Positions 52,812-61,759 of a stretch of DNA of 64,000 nucleotides are shown here, piece after piece (position 1 is the first letter of the stretch; each line of letters opens with the position of its first letter). The position numbers and the translations under genes are program-made. The stretch is from Chlamydiota bacterium. Lineage in GTDB: Bacteria; Chlamydiota; Chlamydiia; Chlamydiales; Rhabdochlamydiaceae. The stretch spans positions 166,238-230,237 of the forward strand of contig JAJFMD010000002.1 of NCBI GenBank assembly GCA_021772335.1. The letters run 5' to 3'. The notes under the pieces are model-generated. The model saw nothing but the letters and a program-made list of their open reading frames with translations, searched no databases and had not been told where the DNA came from.

Positions 52812-54140
52812 TCAAAGAGATTTTTCGATTTCTTCCAAACTTTTTCCCTTTGTCTCCGGAATAAAGAATGCGATAAAGAAAATGCCTAGGAAACAAATCG
52901 CGGCATACAGTGTAAATGCCCCTGCCATTCCAATAGCACTAACTAAATCTAAAAATGTCAATACAACGGCATAATTCACTGTCCAACAACCTAACAAAAC
53001 AAATGATATCGCGACGGCTCTTAGTCTAGCTGGAAAAATTTCTGAAATCACAACCCATGTGCCAGGTCCAATACTAAATGCAAAAAATGCGACATACGCT
53101 TTTAAACTGTAAATTGTAAACGGTTTTAGCCACTCATAATCGGAGAAAAAGGTCCAAGCGAGAACACTTAAGCTTACTGTCATACCAATCATACCAGCTA
53201 GCAATAAAATACGACGTCCTACAACATCGAGTAGACAGATTGCAACGACAGAAAAAAGCATATTGACAATACCAATACTCAATGTTTGATAGATCGCTTC
53301 ACTCGGAAGCGCAAAACCTGCATAGGTAAAGATCTGAGGAGCGTAGAGAATCACAGCATTAATACCACACGCCATCTGAAAAATTCCGAGAACTACTCCA
53401 ATAACAAAAATCTTGCGATAACGGGTAGAGAATAGCAGTTTGTAGCGATTGCATTTTTCTGAAAGAACAACACTCTTAATTTGATCTATGATTTCTTCAA
53501 CGTTCTCAGTAAGGCTAATTTTACTTAAAATTTTTCGTGCTTGATCATCTTTATTTTGAGCAATAAGGATATATGGCGATTCTGGCAAAAACAGCAGTCC
53601 AATTCCTTGGATAGCAGCTAGAGGAGCTCCAAATAAAAACATCACGCTCCAATTCCCTGTTTGAGAAAAGAAATAACTAATGAGATAGGAAAAGAAAATT
53701 CCAATGGTGATTGAAAACTGATAACCAGAGACAGAGCCCCCTCGAATGCGTGGAGGAGAGAGTTCCGAGAGGTAAATAGGCACAATGACCGATGTAACTC
53801 CAATTGCAATACCCGTAACAAAACGACCACAAAGCAAAAGAATGAGATCTGTTGCAAAACTTGCAATCAAAATACCCACGACATAGATCAAGCTATTGTA
53901 AATAAGTAGACGACGCCTTCCAAATGAATCAGCAATAAAACCTGACGCCTTAGCTCCAAGTAAAGCACCAACTATGGCAATACTTGTTAAGAAACCACTC
54001 ATAAAAGCGTTGAGCTGGAATTCTTGCTGTAGAAATAACAAAGCGCCGGCAATCACACCGAGATTGTAGCCAAAGAGAATGCCGCCCATCCAGCCAAATA
54101 GATCGATTACCAAAGAGAGCGGACGACAAATTCTTTTCAT
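52812..54140 (-). CDS. Sugar porter, MFS family
   Basis: 442 residues, 12 membrane helices. The sugar-porter signatures are all present: GGILFGYNLGVIAGALLFLQ, DSFGRRRLLI, RFVTGIAIGVTSVIVPIYLS with ELSPPRIRG, PESPYILI, DVVGRRILL and the final PETKGKSLEEIE. Probably proton-linked uptake of a hexose or pentose; which sugar cannot be read. Chlamydia imports glucose 6-phosphate with UhpC instead, so a free-sugar porter is a notable addition. Aldolase follows on the same strand. Confidence 0.93.
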   Translation of the reverse strand: MKRICRPLSLVIDLFGWMGGILFGYNLGVIAGALLFLQQEFQLNAFMSGFLTSIAIVGALLGAKASGFIADSFGRRRLLIYNSLIYVVGILIASFATDLILLLCGRFVTGIAIGVTSVIVPIYLSELSPPRIRGGSVSGYQFSITIGIFFSYLISYFFSQTGNWSVMFLFGAPLAAIQGIGLLFLPESPYILIAQNKDDQARKILSKISLTENVEEIIDQIKSVVLSEKCNRYKLLFSTRYRKIFVIGVVLGIFQMACGINAVILYAPQIFTYAGFALPSEAIYQTLSIGIVNMLFSVVAICLLDVVGRRILLLAGMIGMTVSLSVLAWTFFSDYEWLKPFTIYSLKAYVAFFAFSIGPGTWVVISEIFPARLRAVAISFVLLGCWTVNYAVVLTFLDLVSAIGMAGAFTLYAAICFLGIFFIAFFIPETKGKSLEEIEKSL

Positions 54141-54197
54141 TAACTGCTCAAAATAAATTATCTTTATTCTAAGCAGTTAAAAAATTAATGCAATAGT

Positions 54198-54626
54198 TTA
54201 TATATACTTGCGCATCTCTTGCACGTTATGCCCCATATTATCAATTTCATCTCCACATGGCTGATATCCTAAGCGCTGATAAAAACTGATGTTGTGTGGC
54301 ATCACTCGTAGATAGATCTCCCTAAAGCCCTTTTGACATAGCGTTCTTTCTAAATAACTTAAGAATCTGCGGCCAAATCTACCTCCGTCATACTCTTCAC
54401 TGAGGGCAACTTGATCTATGCGCCCTTTATAATCTGATTCTGGGCTAAATAGCAGACAACCCACTACTTTAGCGCCTTCTATTGCAAGAAGATGAAAACT
54501 ATGATGCTCATAAGCACCGCACTGAGATCCAGGGGGGAGTCCGAGTGGTTTTTGTACCTCTTCCCAGCGTAACATAAGTGATTGAGAGTATTCAGGATCT
54601 TGTGGGCTTATGAATTTGAATTTCAT
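54198..54626 (-). CDS. GNAT-family N-acetyltransferase
   Basis: 142 residues. The acetyl-CoA-binding motif A is QVALSEEYDGGRFGRRFLSY (a Q/RxxGxG/A-like turn), then LERTLCQKGFREIYLRVMPH and the motif B segment NISFYQRLGYQPCGDE. The family is too broad for a substrate. It lies between rimO and the sugar porter, all on the minus strand, with a gap of 57 bp to the latter. Confidence 0.88.
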   Translation of the reverse strand: MKFKFISPQDPEYSQSLMLRWEEVQKPLGLPPGSQCGAYEHHSFHLLAIEGAKVVGCLLFSPESDYKGRIDQVALSEEYDGGRFGRRFLSYLERTLCQKGFREIYLRVMPHNISFYQRLGYQPCGDEIDNMGHNVQEMRKYI

Positions 54627-54773
54627 GAGAGACCTGCCTTTTTAGATTATTATCGATTCAATAAGACTGTAATTAAGCTGTCTTATAATTTAATTTTATT
54701 ACTTTTAGATAAACTTTCACTAAAAATATTTAAATTAAATCGCTATCTATTGAAATTAAGTATTATAAAATTT

Positions 54774-54799
54774 TGCGCAATTTTAGATTAAATTGCGCA
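54774..54799 (-). terminator. Hairpin downstream of rimO, probable terminator
   Basis: TGCGCAATTT-tagatt-AAATTGCGCA is a perfect 10-bp stem 30 bp beyond the rimO stop. On the minus strand it is followed by AAAATTTTATAA, a modest T-run. The 202-bp gap to the GNAT gene (54627-54828) is otherwise AT-rich with no supported gene. Confidence 0.6.
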
Positions 54800-54828
54800 G
54801 AAATGTGCAAAAATTGATCGTTTTGGAA

Positions 54829-56205
54829 TCAATGAATTAATGCTAAAGGATTTGAATCTAAAATTGATTTTTCTTGAATTTTGCGTAATGCGCGGCCAAC
54901 GAGGTCGTATTGCATAACCTGTTCGACTTCAACTTCATATAATTTGCCAAAGCAATCAACTGCAGCGGTATCGTTAATAATCACCTGTCCATCAATCTCG
55001 GGACATTGTCCATAGAAGCGGCCAACCATGAGATATTCACTATCAGGGTGATAGCCTTCAACAACAACCGGAAGTTTTTTTCCAAGATAGCGTTGCATCT
55101 GATCATTAATTACAGAAAACTGAGCTTGAGACAACCTGTCAAAGCGCTCTTGTTTAACCTCTTGAGATAGATGTCCATCGATCTTAGCCGAATAAGATTC
55201 TTTCTCTTTTGAGTATTGAAAGATACCAACATTATCAAGCTTATATTCCTTAACGAATGCAACTAGCTTTTCAAACTGCTCTTCTGTCTCTCCAGGAAAA
55301 CCTACCATTAGACTTGTACGTATCACAATTTCTGGAATGCGCTCGCGCAATTTAGTGATCACTTCTTTAATTTGAGCAGCATTTGTTTTGCGGTGCATTC
55401 TTTTGAGAACCTGATCATCAATATGTTGAATCGGCATATCGAGATAAGGACAAAGGCGAGAATCGGACTTAATAATCTCAATCAGCTCATCATCAATCTC
55501 ATCGGGATAAAGATAGAGCAGTCTCAACCAAAAATCACCTTTGTTTTGAAGTAACTTTCTAAGCAAAGCAGCGAGAGCTCCCTTTTCCTTGCGATCTCTA
55601 CCATAATCACCGAGATCTTGGGCAATGAGAATGATTTCTCGAACACCCTGTTTTAAAAGCAGCTTAAACTCTTTTTCTACCCGCTCTTCACTCTTGCTGC
55701 GCAGTTTTCCCTTAATATCAGGAATAATGCAGAAAGAGCACCGTTTAGCGCAGCCCTCCGCGATTTTCAAATAGGCATAGTGCTGTGGTGTTGCGAGTTG
55801 CCTAGGAACTTCTCCCTGCTCTAGATAACTGCGCGCTGAACTGACAGCCATTTGAGGCTCACTACTACGCACAGCTGATAAAATCGCCTCCGCATCTCCC
55901 GAACCGAGAAAAGCATGTACATCGGGATATTCTGCCTTAAGAACATTACTATCTTTTTGAACCATACAACCCGTCGCAATCACTTTTGCTCCAGGCTTAC
56001 CCTTTTCTAAAAGCTCTTCAATTACATCACGAGATTCGCGCCGAGCTGATTCAAGAAAGCCACATGTATTTACAATAAGGTAATCTGCTTGATCGAGCTG
56101 ATCGGTAATCTCATAGCCCGCTCTCAATAGAATTCCAATCATCACTTCGCTATCGACGAGATTGCGAGGACAGCCCAAACTAGTAAAATGAATTTTATTA
56201 CTCAT
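54829..56205 (-). CDS. rimO: Ribosomal protein uS12 (S12) methylthiotransferase
   Basis: A radical-SAM enzyme that adds a methylthio group to a conserved Asp of ribosomal protein S12. 458 residues. The N-terminal MTTase domain has its cluster cysteines in TSLGCPRNLVDSE, LIVNTCGFLESARRES and ATGCMVQKD; the radical-SAM cluster is CAKRCSFCIIPDIKG; a C-terminal TRAM domain (KLPVVVEGYHPDSEYLMVGR) follows. GCPRNLVDSE and GFLESARRES separate it from MiaB. Expressed alone or with the GNAT gene; divergent from the opp operon. Confidence 0.97.
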   Translation of the reverse strand: MSNKIHFTSLGCPRNLVDSEVMIGILLRAGYEITDQLDQADYLIVNTCGFLESARRESRDVIEELLEKGKPGAKVIATGCMVQKDSNVLKAEYPDVHAFLGSGDAEAILSAVRSSEPQMAVSSARSYLEQGEVPRQLATPQHYAYLKIAEGCAKRCSFCIIPDIKGKLRSKSEERVEKEFKLLLKQGVREIILIAQDLGDYGRDRKEKGALAALLRKLLQNKGDFWLRLLYLYPDEIDDELIEIIKSDSRLCPYLDMPIQHIDDQVLKRMHRKTNAAQIKEVITKLRERIPEIVIRTSLMVGFPGETEEQFEKLVAFVKEYKLDNVGIFQYSKEKESYSAKIDGHLSQEVKQERFDRLSQAQFSVINDQMQRYLGKKLPVVVEGYHPDSEYLMVGRFYGQCPEIDGQVIINDTAAVDCFGKLYEVEVEQVMQYDLVGRALRKIQEKSILDSNPLALIH

Positions 56206-56351
56206 TGATAAAACACCTTTTCAATCTATCTTATGTAAGGCTGTTTTTAAGGGTTTTTTCTAGATTTCCAGCCTTGGGAAAAGCCTAAAACTTGTTTACT
56301 AAGATAGTTTATTATAAAGAGATTATTAAGAATAGACAAAAAGAGGATAAA

Positions 56352-56414
56352 ATGCGAGAGTCAATTGTTTTTAAGGGACTGTTAAATATCCATTGGAGAA
56401 AGCGGTTTTTTTAA
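56352..56414 (+). CDS. Possible 20-residue leader peptide upstream of oppB
   Basis: AAGAGGAT lies 4 nt before ATG 56352, a better ribosome-binding site than that of oppB. The reading frame gives MRESIVFKGLLNIHWRKRFF and stops at 56414, 47 bp before oppB. It may be a regulatory leader or a remnant of a lost gene such as oppA; no homology is recognised. Coding is not proven. Confidence 0.35.
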   Translation: MRESIVFKGLLNIHWRKRFF

Positions 56415-56461
56415 TAGCCCCTTTAACTAAAAAATCATATGTAATCAAGAAATGGGAAATT

Positions 56462-57400
56462 ATGCTTCACTTTCTTAGGAAAATAGCTGTCCTGCTTCTC
56501 TCCTTATTCATTGTCACAACAATCACATTTTTTCTTATGCATGCAATTCCAGGAGACCCCTTTTCTGGAGATATTCCCCTTCCTGAAGAGATTTTGCAAG
56601 CACTCAACCGTCACTATGGACTCGACAAACCGCTCTATATTCAATATTTCAAATACATAAAAGGAGTCTGTTGTCTCGATCTCGGACCTTCCTATAAATA
56701 TGAAGGCAGACTTGTAACACGAATCATAGCGGAAGGATTTCCAATATCTCTCACACTCGGACTACAAGCTCTATTTCTTTCATTCAGCCTAGGTATTTTT
56801 TTTGGCTCACTTGCAGCACTAAAACAGTTTCAATATCAAGATAGACTTATCATGGTCTTTGCTGTTCTCGGCATTTCGATTCCAAGCTTTATCTTAGCGA
56901 CCTTTTTGCAATACATCTTTTCAATGAAACTATCGCTATTACCTGTTGCGCGCTGGGGCACATTTCTTCACACCGTTTTACCAACATGCGCCCTATCCGC
57001 AATGCCAATGGCAGTCATCGCACGTTTGATGCGCTCGAGCATGATCGAGACTCTGCGTCAAGATTATGTACAAACTGCACTTGCCAAAGGCGTAACGACC
57101 TGGCAGCTTTTTTATCGCCATTTATTGCGCAATGCAATATTGCCTGTCGTCTCTTATCTTGGACCTTTGAGCGTGACAATTTTAACAGGTAGTTTTGTCG
57201 TAGAAAAAATCTATGGCATACCCGGTCTTGGCCAGTGGTTTGTCAATGCGATCATGAATCGGGATTACACGGTAATTATGGGGTTAACTCTTTTTTACAG
57301 CGCTTTATTAATGCTCGCTGTTTTTATCGTCGATATCTGCTACACTCTCTTAGATCCTCGCATCAAGCTCAATGAAAAAAAGGCGAGACATGTATCATAA
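56462..57400 (+). CDS. oppB: Oligopeptide/dipeptide ABC transporter permease
   Basis: 312 residues from ATG 56462, preferred over a TTG at 56393 because the family N-terminus (HFLRKIAVLLLSLFIVTTIT) begins there. Six membrane helices. FFLMHAIPGDPF, HYGLDKPLYIQYFKYIKG and the EAA-loop ALAKGVTTWQLFYRHLLRNA are the DppB/OppB signatures, with the closing CYTLLDPRIKL. Forms the inner-membrane channel with OppC, powered by OppD and OppF. No substrate-binding oppA is in the operon. Confidence 0.95.
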   Translation: MLHFLRKIAVLLLSLFIVTTITFFLMHAIPGDPFSGDIPLPEEILQALNRHYGLDKPLYIQYFKYIKGVCCLDLGPSYKYEGRLVTRIIAEGFPISLTLGLQALFLSFSLGIFFGSLAALKQFQYQDRLIMVFAVLGISIPSFILATFLQYIFSMKLSLLPVARWGTFLHTVLPTCALSAMPMAVIARLMRSSMIETLRQDYVQTALAKGVTTWQLFYRHLLRNAILPVVSYLGPLSVTILTGSFVVEKIYGIPGLGQWFVNAIMNRDYTVIMGLTLFYSALLMLAVFIVDICYTLLDPRIKLNEKKARHVS

Positions 57401-58292
57401 AGCTCTTTTTGAACCATTGAAAATCGATGAGCATAAAACCTCAGACCTATTACTCTCATCCTATTGGCAAAATAGTTGGCAACGTCTTTGTTCTAACCCT
57501 TCCGCGCTCACTGGACTCATTCTATTTACTCTAATTGTCATCATGGCAATCATCGGTCCCTGCCTCTCTTCCTATTCTTATTTCGAAATCAACTTGCCTT
57601 TGAAAAACCATCCCCCTTCAACAACCTTTTGGTTTGGAACCGATGAGCTTGGACGAGATCTCTTCACCCGTATTTGGTGGGGTGCGCGCATCTCTCTATT
57701 TGTTGGCATCTGCGCTGCAACAATCGATTTAATCATCGGCGTCATCTACGGCGCGCTTGCTGCGTTTGTCGGGGGTAAAACCGACGAGGTCATGATGCGC
57801 ATCGCTGATATTCTAAACTCTATTCCCTATTTGCTCATCGTCATTTTGCTCATCGTCTCAATCGGAACAGGCCTCATGACAATCATCATCGCCCTGACCC
57901 TAACAAAATGGATCAATATGGCGCGTATCGTACGCGGACAAGTATTGCAACTTAGGCAACTCGACTACGTGATTGCAGCCAAAAGCATGGGAGCAAGTCC
58001 CGTGCGCATCTTACTAAAATATCTTATCCCAAATAGTATTGGAGCGATTATTACCACAGCGACATTCACAATCATCTCAGCAATTTTCACAGAAGCTTTT
58101 TTAAGTTTTCTGGGTCTTGGTGTACAAGCGCCAATTGCAAGTTGGGGTGTCATGGCCAATGATGGACTTAGCGCCCTTCGCTATTATCCTTGGCGTCTTT
58201 TTATACCTGCAATTTGCATCAGTATAACCATGCTCAGTCTTAACCTACTCGGAGATGGACTGCGCGATACTTTTGACCCGAGGTTACGATGA
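57390..58292 (+). CDS. oppC: Oligopeptide/dipeptide ABC transporter permease
   Basis: 300 residues from ATG 57390, which overlaps oppB by 11 nt and has GGCGAG before it; ATG at 57372 is the alternative. NPSALTGLILFTLIVIMAII, FWFGTDELGRDLFTRIWWGA, the EAA-loop AAKSMGASPVRILLKYLIPN and LLGDGLRDTFDPRLR at the C-terminus are the DppC/OppC signatures. Six membrane helices. Overlaps oppD by 4 nt. Confidence 0.95.
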   Translation: MYHKALFEPLKIDEHKTSDLLLSSYWQNSWQRLCSNPSALTGLILFTLIVIMAIIGPCLSSYSYFEINLPLKNHPPSTTFWFGTDELGRDLFTRIWWGARISLFVGICAATIDLIIGVIYGALAAFVGGKTDEVMMRIADILNSIPYLLIVILLIVSIGTGLMTIIIALTLTKWINMARIVRGQVLQLRQLDYVIAAKSMGASPVRILLKYLIPNSIGAIITTATFTIISAIFTEAFLSFLGLGVQAPIASWGVMANDGLSALRYYPWRLFIPAICISITMLSLNLLGDGLRDTFDPRLR

Positions 58293-59305
58293 AACCTTTA
58301 TTGCAAGTTGATAATCTCTCTGTTGACTTTCAGCTTCATCAAAAGAAGTTGAGTGCTGTACGCAATGTGAGCTGGTCACTCAATGAATGTGAATGTATAG
58401 GCATCGTCGGAGAATCAGGTTCTGGCAAAAGCGTCATGACAAAATCAGCTCTGCAACTTCTTCCATCCAACCTAAGAACCTCAATCTCCGGAAACGTAAT
58501 TTATCACGATACCAATCTGTTAACACTGCCCGAAAAAAAAATGCGTCGGATACGCGGTAAAGAGATTGGCATCATTTCCCAAGACTCACTAAGCGCTCTC
58601 AATCCAACAATGAAAATCGGCAAGCAAATCATGGAAGGATATCTCCTTCATTTCTCCAATAAAACCAAAGCTGAAGCGCGCATTGAAGCACTTAATCTCC
58701 TTCGTGCTGTTGGCATACCCGATCCACATGCTGTCTTCGACTCTTATCCTTTTACTCTCAGTGGTGGGATGCGCCAGCGCATTACCATAGCAATTGCGCT
58801 CATAGCGCGCCCCAAGATCCTCATTGCCGACGAACCAACAACAGCACTAGATGTTACAATTCAAGCCCAAATCCTCAACCTCTTAAAAAAGCTACAAAAA
58901 GAGTTCTCAATGAGCGTGATTTTAATCACACACGATCTCAGCGTCATTGCAGGATTTTGCAGCAGAGTTCTTGTAATGTATGCGGGACAAATCGTCGAAA
59001 GCGCTCCTGTGGATCAACTCTTTGCAGCACCTCAACATCCTTATACACAAGGCCTACTCGCCGCAATACCGCGTCTAAACAATGACAAATCCAATCCGCT
59101 CATTCCAATTAGAGGAAGGCCTCCCAATCCAATGGATCTTCCCAAAGGGTGTGCCTTTTGTATGCGTTGTCCAAAAGCGATGAACATCTGCCTAAGCCAG
59201 CCGCCTCCTTCTGTCCATAACAACGATCACTCAACAACATGTTGGCTTCCACACAAACCAAGTAAGCAATCTGCAAATAAGGAGCTCGTCAATGTCAAGA
59301 CGTAA
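58289..59305 (+). CDS. oppD: Oligopeptide ABC transporter ATP-binding protein
   Basis: 338 residues, cytosolic. Walker A is GIVGESGSGKSVMTK, the signature LSGGMRQRI, Walker B LIADEPTTALDVT and the H-loop ILITHDLSV. The C-terminal oligopeptide-type extension has the cysteine cluster CAFCMRCPKAMNICLSQPP, typical of OppD/DppD and known to hold an iron-sulfur cluster in some. Starts in an ATGA overlap with oppC. Confidence 0.96.
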   Translation: MKPLLQVDNLSVDFQLHQKKLSAVRNVSWSLNECECIGIVGESGSGKSVMTKSALQLLPSNLRTSISGNVIYHDTNLLTLPEKKMRRIRGKEIGIISQDSLSALNPTMKIGKQIMEGYLLHFSNKTKAEARIEALNLLRAVGIPDPHAVFDSYPFTLSGGMRQRITIAIALIARPKILIADEPTTALDVTIQAQILNLLKKLQKEFSMSVILITHDLSVIAGFCSRVLVMYAGQIVESAPVDQLFAAPQHPYTQGLLAAIPRLNNDKSNPLIPIRGRPPNPMDLPKGCAFCMRCPKAMNICLSQPPPSVHNNDHSTTCWLPHKPSKQSANKELVNVKT

Positions 59306-60281
59306 TCAAGTTCCTCTGGTTGTGATCGATAGAGTGCATAAACACTTTGAAACAAAACGCGGTCTACTTCATGCAGCCAATGGAGTGAGCTTTACAATCT
59401 ACCAAGGTGAAACACTCGGACTCGTCGGAGAGAGCGGATGTGGCAAGTCAACTATAGGAAAACTACTCGCCTCACTTCTAACTCCATCCGATGGGAAAAT
59501 CTATTTCGATGAATGCAATATCAATGAGATGAATAAAAAAGAGCGCAAAAAACTCAGACGGCGCATTCAGATGATCTTCCAAGATCCCTATTCCTCTCTC
59601 AATCCCCGCATGACTGCTGAAGAAATTATCGCTGAACCTCTCTGGATCCATGATGTCGGTGCAAAACCCGAACGTCCCTTACGCGTCGCACATCTTATTG
59701 ATCTCGTCGGTCTTCCTCGCAATGCTCTCAAGCGGTATCCTCACGAATTCAGCGGTGGTCAAAGACAACGCATTGGCATAGCTCGAGCACTTGCACTCAA
59801 CCCCTGGCTTCTCATCTGTGATGAACCCGTCTCGGCACTCGATGTGTCAATTCAAGCACAAATTCTTGAACTACTAAAAAACCTCCAAAAGGAACTCAAA
59901 CTTACCTATCTCTTCATCGCTCATGATCTCAGCGTAGTGCGCTATATCTCCGATCGAATCGCCGTCATGTACCTCGGACAAATCGCCGAAATCGCACCAA
60001 CAGAGCAGCTTTTTAAAGCTCCCTCTCATCCCTATACCCAAGCGCTCCTATCTGCTGTGCCTGTTCCAGATCCTATTATTGAGCGCAGCAAAAACAGAGC
60101 CGTGCTTCAAGGAGATCCTCCTAGTCCAATCAATCTACCTCAAGGCTGTCTCTTCTGCTCCCGCTGCCCTCAAGCACAATTTAAATGCCAAGGGAAACGC
60201 CCACAGCTATACGCTGTAGAGCCAGGCCATCTCGCTGCCTGCCACCTTCTCGAACCTTCAGAACTCATATTAAAAGAATAA
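59292..60281 (+). CDS. oppF: Oligopeptide ABC transporter ATP-binding protein
   Basis: 329 residues, cytosolic. Walker A is LVGESGCGKSTIGK, the signature FSGGQRQRIGIARAL, Walker B LICDEPVSALDVS and H-loop FIAHDLSV. The OppF/DppF tail is CLFCSRCPQAQFKCQGKRPQ. It overlaps oppD by 14 nt, and a stem-loop follows 13 bp after the stop, ending the operon. Peptide import is a usual amino-acid source for intracellular bacteria. Confidence 0.96.
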   Translation: MSRRNQVPLVVIDRVHKHFETKRGLLHAANGVSFTIYQGETLGLVGESGCGKSTIGKLLASLLTPSDGKIYFDECNINEMNKKERKKLRRRIQMIFQDPYSSLNPRMTAEEIIAEPLWIHDVGAKPERPLRVAHLIDLVGLPRNALKRYPHEFSGGQRQRIGIARALALNPWLLICDEPVSALDVSIQAQILELLKNLQKELKLTYLFIAHDLSVVRYISDRIAVMYLGQIAEIAPTEQLFKAPSHPYTQALLSAVPVPDPIIERSKNRAVLQGDPPSPINLPQGCLFCSRCPQAQFKCQGKRPQLYAVEPGHLAACHLLEPSELILKE

Positions 60282-60293
60282 AATCACCGAATA

Positions 60294-60334
60294 CAGAGAT
60301 TTCCTCTGCTATTTTAGCAGAAGTCATCTCTGTA
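60294..60334. terminator. Two-tier stem-loop between convergent genes
   Basis: ACAGAGAT / ATCTCTGT (8 bp) encloses TCTGCTA / TAGCAGA (7 bp) across a symmetrical internal loop (TTCC/AGTC). It lies between oppF and the convergent NTF2-like gene. No strong T-run follows on either strand, so it may stabilise 3' ends rather than be a classical terminator. Confidence 0.6.
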
Positions 60335-60345
60335 GTGATTGCAAG

Positions 60346-60774
60346 TTATGCAGATTTGCGTTGAGGAGCATTATCCTTAACGAGCTGATGCACCTTAAAT
60401 GTATCGTAAAACGCTTCGATCTTCATAATCTTTTTCGACTGAGGATTCATTTCAGCATAAAAACAGCAATGGTTTAAATAGTTCTTACCATTATTATCTT
60501 TTGCAGACGCATTCATGATAAATGTTGCGCAGTTACCTTCAATAATCATCTTGTTGATTTCAAAGTTCAGTGGTGTGCGTAAATAGTGATGAATACCTTC
60601 AAAGGCATGAGATTGTACATCTTGCAAGCCATGAAATGTTCCACCAAAAGCATGCTCACCTTGGTCAATATAAGTTACGTTATTATCTAAAAATTCAAAA
60701 AATCGCTCATGATTTGAGCCATTGAGAAAAGAAAATATCTTTTCAAATTGATTGCGATAATCTTGATGATCCAT
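60346..60774 (-). CDS. NTF2-like/SnoaL-like small protein
   Basis: 142 residues with a cone-shaped NTF2-like fold by pattern: YRNQFEKIFSFLNGSNHERF (helix 1), FLDNNVTYIDQGEHAFGGTF (strand and helix), FMNASAKD-type strand and KIMKIEAFYDTF at the end. Such proteins are usually small isomerases, hydrolases or binding proteins; no activity can be assigned. It ends convergent with oppF and lies 51 bp after ispH on the same strand. Confidence 0.7.
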   Translation of the reverse strand: MDHQDYRNQFEKIFSFLNGSNHERFFEFLDNNVTYIDQGEHAFGGTFHGLQDVQSHAFEGIHHYLRTPLNFEINKMIIEGNCATFIMNASAKDNNGKNYLNHCCFYAEMNPQSKKIMKIEAFYDTFKVHQLVKDNAPQRKSA

Positions 60775-60825
60775 AATTACTATCCTTTAAGTAAAATCCC
60801 TTACTTAATTATAGATTGTAATTAT

Positions 60826-61758
60826 TTATTTACAAATAGAAAGAAGTTCTTTAGGAAGTTGAAAGTCGATATTCTCTTCATCATAAACAACTTCCTCAAC
60901 TTCATTCACACCAAGTTCTTTTAAGCGCTCAACGCATGCTTGCACAATTGTCTCTGGTGTTGAAGCTCCTGCTGTCATTCCAATATTCTTAACACCTTCA
61001 AGCCATTTAGGATCGATATGATTAGGGTTATTGATTAAATAGCTATTCACTCCCCGAAGCTCCGCAACTTCTCTCAAACGATTTGAGTTAGAACTCATCG
61101 TATCACCTACAACCAAAGCGAGATCTGTTTCCGGAGTAATTGCTCTAAGTGCCATCTGCCGATTCGTCGTCGCATAGCAAATCGATTCGCTTGGCAGCGT
61201 TTCAATATGTGGATATCTCTCAATCAACGCTTCAGTAATGCTTTTCACATCATCCAGACTTAAAGTCGTTTGCGTTGTATAAAACAACTTCTGTCCTTCA
61301 GGGAAACTAAGTTTTTCAACATCGGCAACACACTCAACAATCGTCGTCACATCAGGCGCTTCTCCCGCTGTACCAATCACCTCAACATGATTACGATGAC
61401 CGATCAATACAATGTGATAGCCCTTATTCGCATAACGTTTAGCAGCTGAATGAATCTTAGTCACTAAAGGACACGTCGCATCAATATCTTTGAGTTCCCG
61501 CTCTTTAGCTTTTTCTCTAACAACCGGCGAGACACCATGAGCAGAGTAAATAATCCGCGCTCCCTCAGGAACCAAGTCAAGATCTTCAATAAAAATCGCG
61601 CCCATCTCCTTCAATTCATTAACGACGTGCCTGTTATGCACAATCTCATGCTTGACATAGATCGGTGGGCCCCAAATTTCTAAAGCCTTTTTCACAATAT
61701 CAATGGCACGAACAACACCTGCACAAAATCCTCGTGGCTGAGAAAGAAGCAACTTCAT
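60826..61758 (-). CDS. ispH: 4-hydroxy-3-methylbut-2-enyl diphosphate reductase
   Basis: Last step of the MEP pathway: HMBPP to IPP and DMAPP with a 4Fe-4S cluster. 310 residues. The three cluster cysteines are in PRGFCAGVVRAID, DATCPLVTKIH and ESICYATTNRQ; the substrate-binding HEIVHNRHVV, the catalytic ETxx-type VECVAD, TTQTTLS and SSNSNRL motifs are all in place. It starts 1 bp after the ispG stop, an operon in pathway order. Confidence 0.97.
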   Translation of the reverse strand: MKLLLSQPRGFCAGVVRAIDIVKKALEIWGPPIYVKHEIVHNRHVVNELKEMGAIFIEDLDLVPEGARIIYSAHGVSPVVREKAKERELKDIDATCPLVTKIHSAAKRYANKGYHIVLIGHRNHVEVIGTAGEAPDVTTIVECVADVEKLSFPEGQKLFYTTQTTLSLDDVKSITEALIERYPHIETLPSESICYATTNRQMALRAITPETDLALVVGDTMSSNSNRLREVAELRGVNSYLINNPNHIDPKWLEGVKNIGMTAGASTPETIVQACVERLKELGVNEVEEVVYDEENIDFQLPKELLSICK

Positions 61759-61759
61759 C

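Noticed and set aside
54582..54791. 69-codon plus-strand frame in the gap before rimO
   Set aside because: AT-rich, Leu/Ile/Lys-rich product with no ribosome-binding site; it overlaps the GNAT start and the rimO terminator hairpin.
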